Below, in pieces: positions 1-8,878 of a stretch of DNA of 64,000 nucleotides (its first letter is position 1; each line of letters begins with the position of its first letter). Below the pieces are notes generated by a model. The model was not told the origin of the DNA and did not search any database. It saw only the letters and a program-made list of their open reading frames with translations. The DNA is taken from positions 3,349,501 through 3,413,500 of the forward strand of contig NZ_CP050440.1 in NCBI RefSeq assembly GCF_011769525.1, read 5' to 3'. Made by a program: the position numbers and the translations under genes. Source of the DNA: Tolypothrix sp. PCC 7910 (GTDB lineage: Bacteria; Cyanobacteriota; Cyanobacteriia; Cyanobacteriales; Nostocaceae).

Positions 1-202
1 CCTGGTTGGTGTACATTCTAAACCTCAGGGTTTAATCAGATTATGTATACACACCTTACGGAGCAAATACTGGGCAAATGCTGAGTTAATATGTGTATGC
101 ACTGTGCTATCTTTACTAAGAAATTTATGTAAAGTATGTGAAGCACGACACCTTATTTGTCTGTAATTTAACTCCCCGAAGACAAAAAAAATTGCTGGAT
201 TT

Positions 203-439
203 TCAAACGGCAGGATGAACATTTTTGTAGGATTCGATCAGTTCTCTACGCCCACTACCACGATGCGGTACAGGTTTTTCTGGCTGGTTAGGCTTGGGCT
301 TGGGTCTGGCTGAGAGCAAGTGTTCTGAACCAGATGAGGATGGTAACAAACGTGAGAATTGATTGATCGTAGCTTGACAGTTGATAGCAAAGGAAACAGC
401 TACCAAACTAGAGGCTAAAAGTGAAACTACAGCACGCAT
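203..439 (-). CDS. patX: PatX, RGSGR-containing heterocyst pattern inhibitor precursor
   Basis: This 78-residue exported precursor has a hydrophobic N-terminus (about residues 3-20), a proline/lysine-rich middle (RPKPKPNQPEKP, 45-56) and the pentapeptide RGSGR at 60-64 in the context HRGSGRRE. PatX is known from heterocystous cyanobacteria as a source of RGSGR peptide, which moves between cells and inhibits HetR so that heterocysts are spaced. PatS and HetN carry the same pentapeptide, but PatS is a very short peptide and HetN a ketoacyl-reductase-like protein, so this architecture fits PatX. An in-frame TAA 12 nt upstream (449-451) makes the ATG at 439 the first possible start. A TCCGGA element lies about 60 nt upstream, and hetR is 9.6 kb away. 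The gene follows an FAD oxidoreductase on the same strand at a 101-bp gap but appears to have its own promoter. Confidence 0.88.
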   Translation of the reverse strand: MRAVVSLLASSLVAVSFAINCQATINQFSRLLPSSSGSEHLLSARPKPKPNQPEKPVPHRGSGRRELIESYKNVHPAV

Positions 440-475
440 AGCAGATGTTTATTTTAAAACTGTCTTATTACCTCC

Positions 476-502
476 TACTTAGTTTTTATTACTGCATCCG
501 GA
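476..502 (-). promoter_or_regulatory. DIF-type (TCCGGA) promoter upstream of patX
   Basis: TCCGGA at 497-502 lies 58 nt upstream of the patX ATG. Fifteen bases downstream on the minus strand is TAAGTA (481-476), a poor but possible -10. TCCGGA near -35 is the DIF1 motif described for HetR-dependent, differentiation-induced promoters in Anabaena. The motif is palindromic and short, so only its placement before a known developmental gene gives it weight. Confidence 0.55.
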
Positions 503-540
503 CAAATCCCTAAAACGTGTTTTTTTTTACTGAATAAAAA

Positions 541-2316
541 TCAACTTGATTCAATCACAAGATGTTCTACTAGCAACCAATTACCAGCCGAGTTCAAGCG
601 ACTGTCAACGGTTACCAATTGCCCATCTAGACAAGCTTTTAGTTGTTCATCAATGTGCGATCGCAAGGTTACAAGCTGCCAAATCTGCTTTTGATGCGTT
701 GTTGGTGTCATAATGCTGAATCTGTAATCTTGCTGATGTAAGCGATGAAATACACCTGTAAAGCAATTACTCAACCGTGATAATACTGGATTTACAGATT
801 CGTAATTACACGTAGATGATATTAAGCCAGGACAGTTACCATCAAGCGGATAGCTGGCAGGATTGTTGAGATAATTTATTTGCGACCGTATCCACTGAGG
901 ATGAGCAAGTGTTGAATTGAACAATGGAATAATTGCCGCAGGCGATCGCTTGTCTTCTAATAAAGCCATTTGTAGCGCCCTCGCTGGTAAATCCCGCGGT
1001 TGACAGTTCAATTCAACGCACATAGCCGCAGCCATTCCCGCAGCTTGACCAATACCCATCACCACAGGTTGCAATCGAGTTGCACCATTAGCAATATGGG
1101 AAACGGAAATATTCTTTTCGCAAACTAAAAAGCCGTCTATAGTTGCAGGAATCAGGCTACTGTAGGGAATTGTGAAGGGTGTCCCTGTCCAGCGTCCGCC
1201 CCAACGAATCGATTTAGGTTGCAGGGGAAAGTTAAAGCCTGGGTAATGGTGGTCGTTAGGATAGTTAGCGATCGCGATTGCATCTATATTTAATGATGCT
1301 ACCTGACCCCCAGACACAGGTAAGATATTCTGTTCGGTAATTGTTGTCATTCCCACCAAGCGCCGACTTTCCCGGTAATAAGGATGCAGTGCAAAAGCTG
1401 TGGGTGAATGAGGAAATACCTGTGTTGCTAAACCGTAGCGCCTACCAACCTGATTTTGGATGTAATGGGCAAAATTTTGGCTATGCCAGCGAGATTCTTG
1501 AATATACTCATCTCTACTGGCTTTTGAACCTAGAAGCCGTCCTAAACCTTCACCATAGTCATTACCGCATATAGGCCAATTGAGCATCAATAGACCCCCA
1601 GGTAAGCGTCCATAATTCAAAAATTGTTCCGCACCATAACCATCCCAAGCACCTGCAAATTTCGATGGATCGTAATTCGGCGCTGGGGGAATTTCTGGGG
1701 CGATATCTGTACCAAAATCTTGCATTAGCACAACCCCAGTTGGCGCTTGTACAGGGTATTTTTCCGTGAGAGGATTAGGAGATTCTGGGGCGCTAGGTTC
1801 TCCCCATTGCGATCGCCATTCCCAACCCCAACGAAAAGGTATTTCCGCCAAAGCCAATAAATCGCCTAACTCTGTCCCATCGAGGGTAATTTTAGCTTTC
1901 ACAATAAAATCACTAAACCGAACCCCAGTTACACAACTTCCTTCGCGAAAAACCTCTAAGGGAACTTCCCCTACAATCCAATGCAGATTTGCTAACTCGT
2001 GCACCCAATCTGCAAAAATTTGCGCCCCAACTCGCGGATCGAAACTAAAAAAGCTTACCCAGCTGTGATCTAAACCTTCTAGCTGACGGTGCTGTAATTC
2101 TCGTAAAAACTCACCCCACAACCCCGTCTGAAAAGCTTCTAACTCATTTCCATCAGGGACAGATACGCCAGCAGAGGTTAACATTCCCCCTAACCAAGCA
2201 AACTCACTCACCAGGATAGTTTTCGCCCCACGTCGCGCCGCCTGAATCGCCGCCGCTGTACCGCCTACTCCACCACCCACCACTAAAACATCAGCTTGAT
2301 ATGTCTGATTCATCAT
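541..2316 (-). CDS. FAD-dependent oxidoreductase (FAD_oxidored family)
   Basis: A 591-residue protein opens with a dinucleotide-binding fold: VLVVGGGVGGTAAAIQAARRG at about residues 10-30 (GxGxxG), followed by a WLGGM segment, as in the FAD_oxidored (PF12831) family. Substrate is not predictable from sequence. There is no signal peptide, so a cytoplasmic location is likely. Two adjacent ATGs (2316 and 2313) are possible starts. The gene is read towards patX with a 101-bp gap, and is divergent from the acetyltransferase at 2467. I recall the same type of gene beside patX in Anabaena, which I could not verify. Confidence 0.8.
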   Translation of the reverse strand: MMNQTYQADVLVVGGGVGGTAAAIQAARRGAKTILVSEFAWLGGMLTSAGVSVPDGNELEAFQTGLWGEFLRELQHRQLEGLDHSWVSFFSFDPRVGAQIFADWVHELANLHWIVGEVPLEVFREGSCVTGVRFSDFIVKAKITLDGTELGDLLALAEIPFRWGWEWRSQWGEPSAPESPNPLTEKYPVQAPTGVVLMQDFGTDIAPEIPPAPNYDPSKFAGAWDGYGAEQFLNYGRLPGGLLMLNWPICGNDYGEGLGRLLGSKASRDEYIQESRWHSQNFAHYIQNQVGRRYGLATQVFPHSPTAFALHPYYRESRRLVGMTTITEQNILPVSGGQVASLNIDAIAIANYPNDHHYPGFNFPLQPKSIRWGGRWTGTPFTIPYSSLIPATIDGFLVCEKNISVSHIANGATRLQPVVMGIGQAAGMAAAMCVELNCQPRDLPARALQMALLEDKRSPAAIIPLFNSTLAHPQWIRSQINYLNNPASYPLDGNCPGLISSTCNYESVNPVLSRLSNCFTGVFHRLHQQDYRFSIMTPTTHQKQIWQLVTLRSHIDEQLKACLDGQLVTVDSRLNSAGNWLLVEHLVIESS

Positions 2317-2466
2317 TGCTTAACCCCATTCATTCAAGAAGTATAAGCAACAACGAAATGAAAAGCGTAGTAAATTGTTAGATGAATTAATTGCAACAAA
2401 TCAAGAGTTGGGCTTCTACAAGTATGAATATTAAAATTGTTAAAATTGAATTGATAAAGATAGCGA

Positions 2467-2910
2467 ATGAAAATTCTTTTAGCTGATACAGATCATCTCG
2501 AAAGCCTATCGATATTGTTTGATCAATACCGTGTTTTTTATGGGCAGGTATCAGACATTAAAGCTGCAAAAGAATTTCTGAAAGAGCGTTTCCAGCATCA
2601 TGATTCAGTAGTATTTGTAGCTCAGGATAAGGGGGAAATCATAGGTTTTACTCAACTTTATCCCAGCTTTTCTTCAGTTTCGATGAAGCGAGTCTGGATA
2701 TTAAACGATTTGTATGTCAAAGAATCACATCGCCGTCAGAAAGTAGCAACATTATTGATCAATGCTGCACAAGATTATGCAAAACAAAGTGGTGCAGTTC
2801 GGATAGTTTTAGCTACTCATATTTCTAATACAACTGCTCAAAAGCTCTATGAATCACAAGGATATATAAAAGATGTAGAATTTGACTATTACGCTTTACG
2901 ATTGCAGTAG
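2467..2910 (+). CDS. GNAT family N-acetyltransferase
   Basis: This 147-residue protein has the GNAT fold order: a central strand WILNDLYVKESHRRQKVATLLI (about residues 78-100) includes the acetyl-CoA pyrophosphate-binding motif A (RRQKVA, a variant of R/QxxGxG/A), then the C-terminal motif AQKLYESQGYI (about 125-135). It would transfer an acetyl group from acetyl-CoA to an amine on an unknown acceptor. It stands alone between divergent and parallel neighbours with 150-bp gaps on both sides. The start ATG is the first in frame. Family assignment is firm; substrate is unknown. Confidence 0.85.
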   Translation: MKILLADTDHLESLSILFDQYRVFYGQVSDIKAAKEFLKERFQHHDSVVFVAQDKGEIIGFTQLYPSFSSVSMKRVWILNDLYVKESHRRQKVATLLINAAQDYAKQSGAVRIVLATHISNTTAQKLYESQGYIKDVEFDYYALRLQ

Positions 2911-3059
2911 TAGCATCGCATCTCTATTATGTTCTACCAGGTTTTGCAACTTCGGAGATTGACAGAGGTACTGTATTAAAAGCAGAAATTTCAAACCTGA
3001 TAGCTTAACTTTAACCACTAAATGTTACATCTAATAACGTTGAGAGGTGAAAAACCAAC

Positions 3060-4106
3060 GTGAAAGCACAGGTATTTAGAGGCGTAAATCAACTTTCCTA
3101 CGAAGAAATCCCAGTACCGACTCTGGAACCGGATGAAGTGCTGGTTCAGGTTCGGGTGGTAGGGTTGTGTCAATCAGATATTAAAAAAATTCGTTATCCC
3201 CTGTACGAACCCCCGCGGATTTTTGGACATGAAACGGCGGGAACGATCGCATCTGTGGGTTCAGAAGTTAAAGGTTGGCAAGTGGGACAAAGGGTGGCGG
3301 TAATGCACCATATTCCCTGTATGCGTTGCGCCTACTGCCTTAATGAAAATTATTCCATGTGTGATGTCTATAAAAACATCTCCACCACAGCCGGATTTAA
3401 CGCCAGTGGCGGCGGTTTTGCGGAATATGTCAAAGTACCAGGACATATCGTCCAAAATGGCGGCTTAATTCCCATTCCCGATGATATTAGTTTTGAAGAA
3501 GCGAGTTTTGTTGAACCGACTAACTGCTGCTTAAAAGCCGTCAAAAAAGCGCAAATTGCACCCGGACAAACCGTACTGATTACTGGTGCAGGGCCGATTG
3601 GCTTAATGTTTGTCATGTTAGTTAAGTATTTCGGTGCGAGAGCGATCGCTACCGATTTACTACCCTCTAGAATTGAAAAAGCTTTAAATCTCGGTGCGGA
3701 AGCTGCTTTTGAGCCTCGCGATCCCGATTTACCAGCGAAAATCCATGCAATTACTGGTGGAATGGGTGTTGATGTCACCTTATTAGCCGTTCCCAGCGAG
3801 AAAGCATTCTTTCAAGCTTTGGATTGCACTCGTAAAGGCGGCAAAATTCTCTTTTTCGCAGAGTTCCCCGACGAAGTACAAATTCCCATCAACCCCAATC
3901 TGCTATATCGCCGAGAAATTGACCTAATGGGTAGTTATAGCTCATCCTATCGCCTACAAAATCTCTCAGCAGATATAGTATTTAATCGACGCATTAATGT
4001 ACAAGCATTAATTAGCGATCGCTATCCCCTACAAAATTTATCAGCCGCCGTCGATCAAGCGATCGCCCCCACACCAGAAACCTATAAAATCTTGATTTAT
4101 CCGTAA
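3060..4106 (+). CDS. Zinc-dependent alcohol dehydrogenase (MDR superfamily)
   Basis: A 348-residue medium-chain dehydrogenase. Catalytic zinc ligands are visible as C37, H57/E58 (GHE) and E153 (FVEP). The structural zinc site is C87, C90, C93 and C101. The Rossmann motif GAGPIG lies at 177-182 and an acidic D199 ends the next strand (ATD), which favours NAD over NADP. This pattern resembles sorbitol or threonine dehydrogenases, which oxidise a secondary hydroxyl, but the substrate cannot be named. The start is GTG at 3060, chosen because AGAGGTGA sits about 10 bases upstream and the MKAQVFRG start fits the family. The phosphate permease follows on the same strand after a repeat tract. Confidence 0.85.
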   Translation: MKAQVFRGVNQLSYEEIPVPTLEPDEVLVQVRVVGLCQSDIKKIRYPLYEPPRIFGHETAGTIASVGSEVKGWQVGQRVAVMHHIPCMRCAYCLNENYSMCDVYKNISTTAGFNASGGGFAEYVKVPGHIVQNGGLIPIPDDISFEEASFVEPTNCCLKAVKKAQIAPGQTVLITGAGPIGLMFVMLVKYFGARAIATDLLPSRIEKALNLGAEAAFEPRDPDLPAKIHAITGGMGVDVTLLAVPSEKAFFQALDCTRKGGKILFFAEFPDEVQIPINPNLLYRREIDLMGSYSSSYRLQNLSADIVFNRRINVQALISDRYPLQNLSAAVDQAIAPTPETYKILIYP

Positions 4107-4132
4107 ATAAAGGTGTCATTCGGTCATAGGTA

Positions 4133-4255
4133 ATGGGTAATTGGGGTTTGTCATTCGTCATTTGTCATTTGCTGTTTGTTATTCCCCTTTACCCTTTACC
4201 CTTTTCCCTTTTCCCCTTTTCCCTTTTCCCCACTCCCCAGTCCCCAATCCCCAAA
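4133..4255 (+). repeat. Short tandem repeat tract before the phosphate permease
   Basis: The tract consists of GTCATTCGTCATTTGTCATTTG-like units followed by repeats of CCCTTTTCC and CCCCAGTCCCCAAT. It is open in the same frame as the permease, so a reading from an upstream ATG at 4133 would add a false leader of 41 residues. Such heptamer-type repeats are common between Nostocales genes. Confidence 0.8.
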
Positions 4256-5548
4256 ATGCCCATCACCCTCGCAATCGTCGCCTTACTCGCTTTCTACGTC
4301 GCCTTTAATCTTGGTGCTAATGATGTTGCTAATGCAATGGGAACGTCTGTCGGTTCCAAAGCTGTCACCTTGAAACAGGCGTTAATTATTGCTGGGGTAT
4401 TAGAGTTTGCAGGTGCGGTATTGTTTGGGCATGAGGTAACAGAAACGCTAGCAACAAAAGTTGCTAACCCCGCCTTATTTGCGGCTATACCCCAAATTTT
4501 GGTTATAGGAATGGTGACGGTATTGCTAGCCTCTGGGGTATGGCTGCAAATTGCCACATCACGGGGTTTACCTGTATCCTCATCTCATGCAGTAGTCGGT
4601 GCGATCGCAGGTTTTAGTTGGGTAGCTTTGGGAGTGGGTGCAATTGATTGGTCATCCATTGGCTCAATTACCGTTGGCTGGATTTTAACGCCGATAATTA
4701 GTGGTGCGATCGCGGCTTTATTTTACAGTCAAATCAAGCGCTGGATTTTAGACCAACCAAATCAACTGGTGCAGTTAAATGAGTGGCTTCCTTGGTTGAG
4801 TGCGCTACTCATAGGAACATTTGGCGTGATTGTCCTCCCATCGCTGACTCAACCTTTAAGCAATTTTTTAATTAACCAAGTTGGCTTAAATCTCCCCGCT
4901 TACGATATTCCCATCTTCACTGGTTCAGTAGCCGCAGTTGGGCTTACCTTCTACAGCTGGAACCAATTAGATAAAAATACAATCCAAAATCCAAGTTGCG
5001 CTGAAAGCGCACCTCTGGTGCGACCCAAAATCCAAAATGCAGTTGAGCGCTTATTCGGTCGCTTCCAAGTACTCAGCGCTTGCTTTGTTGCCTTTGCTCA
5101 TGGTTCTAATGATGTAGGGAATGCGATCGCTCCTTTAGCTGCGATCGTTTACATTAATCAGACTGGTAGCGTACCGATAAATGGTATTACCATCCCCTTA
5201 TGGATTTTAATCCTTGGTGGTATCGGCATTGTGGGGGGTTTAGCCATCTGGGGTAAAAAAGTAATTGCCACCATTGGCGAAAATATTATTTCTTTGCAAC
5301 CTAGTAGCGGCTTCTGTGCGGAACTCGCAACCGCCACAACTATATTACTCGCCTCTCGTTTAGGGTTACCTGTATCTACCTCTCACGCTCTTGTTGGTGG
5401 TGTGGTTGGCATTGGACTAGTGCAAAATATCAAGTCGATTCAATTCCAAACCCTCAAAGGTATTGCGGCTGCATGGCTCATCACAGTTCCCGCTAGTGCA
5501 GTTCTTAGTGCAGCTATCTTTAGCATTGTCCGAATGATTTTTCTGTGA
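4256..5548 (+). CDS. PiT family inorganic phosphate permease
   Basis: A 430-residue inner-membrane protein with the two inverted PiT signature repeats, FNLGANDVANAMGT near the N-terminus and FAHGSNDVGNAIAPLA in the second half. Both carry the GxNDVxN phosphate/cation-binding motif, and both are followed by a PVSSSHA/PVSTSHA motif. About ten hydrophobic helices are visible. It would import phosphate with H+ or Na+. I start the gene at the ATG at 4256, because an in-frame upstream ATG at 4133 lies in simple repeats. Residues about 242-262 in the central loop are encoded by intergenic-type repeats (AATCCAAAATCCAA and a GCGCTGAAAGCGC hairpin), an insertion in the gene. Confidence 0.88.
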   Translation: MPITLAIVALLAFYVAFNLGANDVANAMGTSVGSKAVTLKQALIIAGVLEFAGAVLFGHEVTETLATKVANPALFAAIPQILVIGMVTVLLASGVWLQIATSRGLPVSSSHAVVGAIAGFSWVALGVGAIDWSSIGSITVGWILTPIISGAIAALFYSQIKRWILDQPNQLVQLNEWLPWLSALLIGTFGVIVLPSLTQPLSNFLINQVGLNLPAYDIPIFTGSVAAVGLTFYSWNQLDKNTIQNPSCAESAPLVRPKIQNAVERLFGRFQVLSACFVAFAHGSNDVGNAIAPLAAIVYINQTGSVPINGITIPLWILILGGIGIVGGLAIWGKKVIATIGENIISLQPSSGFCAELATATTILLASRLGLPVSTSHALVGGVVGIGLVQNIKSIQFQTLKGIAAAWLITVPASAVLSAAIFSIVRMIFL

Positions 5549-5866
5549 ATATTACTTTAAATTTTAATACCTATCAGTTACAGCTATTTTCAGGTAAATA
5601 GACCACCCTGTAAGGTGACTAAAGTCTCTCTAACTTTACTCTTTAATGTTTTTCTCAAACCAGCTTTTTAGTTCAAAACCCTATTTATATCCATATAAAA
5701 CGAAATTTCTCCCCAATTTTTTATAAATATGGGCAAAACTAATTTATGAAAAAATATCAGAAATTGGGATAATTATTTGTAACTTTCCTGACATCAAAAA
5801 TTTAGAAATAAGTCGTAATATTACAACCTCTCAGGTGATATCAACTAGTTTTTAATACAGATTGCT

Positions 5867-5890
5867 AAACGCTCATGTCAGAGCGTTTTT
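5867..5890 (+). terminator. Intrinsic terminator-like hairpin
   Basis: AAACGCTC and GAGCGTTT form an 8-bp stem with a 6-base loop (ATGTCA), running into five Ts. It lies 320 bp after the phosphate permease, so it may end that transcript or a small RNA; the stem is also preceded by As and could act in both directions. Confidence 0.5.
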
Positions 5891-6457
5891 GCATAATGGC
5901 AGTTAATTCACTAAAATATATTCCAGGAGTCAGCAATAATTTTGATTTCAGCAGACAAATAATTTAATCCCAGTCAGCAGTATAAACTGTCTCTTAAGTT
6001 ACATTACACTAAAATTTTTATATCCCTAACAGTTTAGCTCGCCTGGTGGTAGCCCAGTACTCCTTCACAATTTTTTGACAATTACTATTCACACAAAAAG
6101 AATATGTATTGATTTGGAGTAAAAATTTTTCTCCCAAAAAAATCCTGTTCAAAAACATAGATGATTGAACTAATACTTCTGTACGGAAGTCAAAAAAATC
6201 CTGTGTGTTTAGTCACTTAACTGATAGTGACTTGTAACACTGATAGTTTTGCCTGATGGGATGGCAACTTTATTTACCTCCCGCCGTACAAAAACTGAGA
6301 AAATTTATACAAGTCATGCTACAAGAAACACAGTTAATTGAGTCATGAGTTAAATTATTCTCTTTGCCAACTCTGTGTTCAGCATGACAAAATTACGTTG
6401 ATATGCGTAAGTCCTGTTAAAATTTTTGGTTTATCTAAGAAGGTACAAAAAATTAGT

Positions 6458-6514
6458 ATGAGTGCCAAGCAGTTATACGGGAAGCAGCTTTATCGTCAAG
6501 GTGTTAGAGGTTAA
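6458..6514 (+). other. Upstream 18-codon reading frame before EamA gene
   Basis: ATG at 6458 opens an 18-residue frame (MSAKQLYGKQLYRQGVRG) that stops with TAA at 6512, six bases before the ATG of the EamA gene and in the same frame as it. It could be a leader peptide, or the old N-terminus of the EamA protein cut off by a nonsense codon. AAGAAGG lies about 14 bases upstream. Confidence 0.35.
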
Positions 6515-6520
6515 AAGCTA

Positions 6521-8800
6521 ATGGGGCGATTTGAAAAGCAACCAGACAACCCGCGAGCCAGAGGAGATTTATCCAGAGCAGCAGAAAATGCCCTGTGGGC
6601 TGTTGTTGAGGACTTAGAAAATCTTCAACAACATGTGCTGCGCTCATTACAGGAAGAGGTAAAGCGGCTTCAGGCGGAAAAAAACCGTTTAGGAGACGAC
6701 ATTCAACGGCTGCTGGAAGAAAAAGAACAGTTACAACAGGTGCGTCAAATCACCGAGCAGCAGGTGTTAATCCGGCAGTTAGCAGAAGCTTTGGCGAAAC
6801 ACATCTCTTCCCAACTGCAATCCTCACTGACTACTTTAGCTAACGAAGCAATAGAAAGTAATTCTTCCCAAAGAGAAAGAGCTGCACTAGGGCCAGGCCA
6901 GACGCAGAACAACGAAAAAGTAGAGCAAATGCTTGGCTCTTTGGATGATACTATTACCATTACCTTTAACTCACTGCAACAAGAGCTAAAGAATTATCAA
7001 AGCAATATTTCCCAGCAGTTGTCTCGGATGCAAAATCAACAACAGCAAGGGGAATACATCATAGCGGAGTTAATCAACCGATTGCAAGGTCTAGAAAAAA
7101 CAATTGCACAAACTCCCCTAACAACAGTACAAGTATCACCGCCCACTGTGTTGCAACCTGCCGAAGAACCAGCAGCCACAGTATCATTACCCACAATCTT
7201 GCAACCTAATGAAGAACCAGTAGCGAAACTATCACCCCCTACTGTGTTGCAACCGGCTGAAGAACAACAAAAAAGCTCTTGGGCAATTTCTCCACAGTCA
7301 GCAGCAATAAATAGCCAAGCTGTCGAGCCACTTAATGCCATCCCTGTAGAATTTTCCCAAAACACAACTAAATCACAACCGGAATTCGAGGCTCCAGAAG
7401 AAGCTACATTTTTGCCAGAAAGTGAAAGTTCGACGGAACCAATGTCTTTCCGTTCTAGTTACTTTTCTGAAAGCGAAACGACAGCAGAACCGACTGTTCC
7501 ATCACCGGAAGCCACCCCCCCACCAACAACGAGTAGCGCTGATGAGGAGGAAATTTCTGTTTTCTTTAATAGCTTATCGGAGAGTGAAACTAAACCGGAG
7601 CCGACTCTACCATCACTAGAAGAAACACCCGCGCCATTGACGAGCAACTCGGATGAGCCAATCTCTGTACTCTCTAATAACTTATCATCAAGCGAAAATC
7701 AGCCAGCACCTGGTTTGCGATCGCGCAAGCAGGGAATCAAACCGCCATCACTGAATTTGCCTAACTCCTCTAAGTTATCGACTATTCAAATAGGTTTCTT
7801 GCTGATTGTGTTGTCAGCAGTGGTGTCATCACTTTATAACGTTGCCATCAAGGTGATTTTCCAAGATGCAGCGATTTTGGGAGTAGTGCAAGTAGAGCGT
7901 TTAATGTTACCAACTTTGGGTAATACACTCTTAATTTTAATGCTGCGGTTGCTGGTTGTTGTACCACTGATGTTACTCCTAGCGCCGATTATGCATCCAC
8001 CAGTCTGGCAAGACTTGCAAAATTTATTTACCTCAGTTAAGGGAAATGCCAATCCCGACAATCTCAAGACAAGGAAGGTTTTGCAGTTATCAATTGCTAG
8101 CGGATGCTTTTTGTTTTTATCTCAAGTGCTGATCTATGTTGCTATCGGTCAAGTTACCACAGGTATGGCGATCGCACTTTTCTTTATCTATCCTCTAATT
8201 AGCGGTCTTTTGTCTTGGTTATTATTCCGCGATCGCCCTAGCGTATTTCGTTATGGTGCTATGGGTGCGTTGTTCTGCGGAGAATTATTAGTTTTAGGCG
8301 GTGCTACTAGTCCGAGTCTAGGTAATGTTCCCCTGGGAAGTACTACTGCAATTATGTCGGGAGTAGCTTTTGCTTTCTACGTTGTCTTGACACGAATATG
8401 TGCTAATAAAGTACATCCAGTGTCTTTTACCTTAATTAACTTCGCTACCATGTTGCTGTTAAGCTTCATCGGTTTCATGGTGCCATTGCCCGAAGATTTG
8501 AGTTCAGCATTTAACCCTGCAAAGTTATTAGAAATCATTTTAAGTGCATTTATTTTAGGTGTCCTGACTCTATTTGGTTATGTGGTTAATAATGTTGGTA
8601 TTCGTCAACTTGGTGCAATCCGTTCCGCAATTATAGGAGCTAGTGTCCCATTTCTCACTGTGATTTTTGCTGGTTTGTTAATTCAAGAAAACTTAGAGGT
8701 AGTACAAATTTTAGGAGTGCTATTAGTTACCTTTGGAGCAGCCGCCTTTAGTATTGAAAAAATGCGTAATCAGCCAAAATCTTCAAATTCTGCAAATTAA
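6521..8800 (+). CDS. Coiled-coil protein with C-terminal EamA (DMT) transporter domain
   Basis: A 759-residue two-part protein. Residues about 15-195 are charged and heptad-rich (LQQHVLRSLQEEVKRLQAEK), predicting a long coiled coil. Residues about 200-415 are a Pro/Glu/Ser-rich linker containing near-repeats of SPPTVLQPAEEP and SESETxxEPTxPS. From about residue 418 to 748 there are about ten hydrophobic helices ending in an EamA-like unit (GAIRSAIIGASVPFLTVIFAGLLIQE), typical of drug/metabolite exporters. No substrate can be named. The start has AGAGG 10 bases upstream. The gene lies directly upstream of hetR on the same strand, a neighbourhood I recall from Anabaena, but with 1.27 kb between them. 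Confidence 0.78.
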   Translation: MGRFEKQPDNPRARGDLSRAAENALWAVVEDLENLQQHVLRSLQEEVKRLQAEKNRLGDDIQRLLEEKEQLQQVRQITEQQVLIRQLAEALAKHISSQLQSSLTTLANEAIESNSSQRERAALGPGQTQNNEKVEQMLGSLDDTITITFNSLQQELKNYQSNISQQLSRMQNQQQQGEYIIAELINRLQGLEKTIAQTPLTTVQVSPPTVLQPAEEPAATVSLPTILQPNEEPVAKLSPPTVLQPAEEQQKSSWAISPQSAAINSQAVEPLNAIPVEFSQNTTKSQPEFEAPEEATFLPESESSTEPMSFRSSYFSESETTAEPTVPSPEATPPPTTSSADEEEISVFFNSLSESETKPEPTLPSLEETPAPLTSNSDEPISVLSNNLSSSENQPAPGLRSRKQGIKPPSLNLPNSSKLSTIQIGFLLIVLSAVVSSLYNVAIKVIFQDAAILGVVQVERLMLPTLGNTLLILMLRLLVVVPLMLLLAPIMHPPVWQDLQNLFTSVKGNANPDNLKTRKVLQLSIASGCFLFLSQVLIYVAIGQVTTGMAIALFFIYPLISGLLSWLLFRDRPSVFRYGAMGALFCGELLVLGGATSPSLGNVPLGSTTAIMSGVAFAFYVVLTRICANKVHPVSFTLINFATMLLLSFIGFMVPLPEDLSSAFNPAKLLEIILSAFILGVLTLFGYVVNNVGIRQLGAIRSAIIGASVPFLTVIFAGLLIQENLEVVQILGVLLVTFGAAAFSIEKMRNQPKSSNSAN

Positions 8801-8846
8801 ATGGCAATGCAAATACTATCTGATTTTTAAAAGTTATCTCTATACA

Positions 8847-8878
8847 TATTCCCGAATTATTTAAATAATTCGGGAATA
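8847..8878. terminator. Perfect palindrome after EamA gene
   Basis: Two 16-base arms (TATTCCCGAATTATTT and its complement) form an uninterrupted stem 47 bp after the stop codon of the EamA gene. There is no T-run on either side, so it is a probable 3'-end stabiliser or a non-canonical terminator. Confidence 0.5.

Larger units (their letters stand above)
5549..6520. other. 970-bp intergenic region
   Basis: AT-rich stretch without a convincing gene. It holds an 8-bp hairpin (5867-5888), a lone copy of TGCGTAAGTCCT (6404-6415) that matches the ends of the element at 21560-21830, and a small upstream reading frame (6458-6514) directly before the EamA gene. Confidence 0.7.

Noticed and set aside
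25-222. 65-codon minus-strand frame next to patX
   Set aside because: No domain, no signal and no ribosome site; it overlaps the end of patX in another frame and is AT-rich random-looking sequence.
4133-4255. N-terminal extension of the phosphate permease
   Set aside because: The added 41 residues are encoded by simple repeats; the family starts at MPITLAIVALLAFY.
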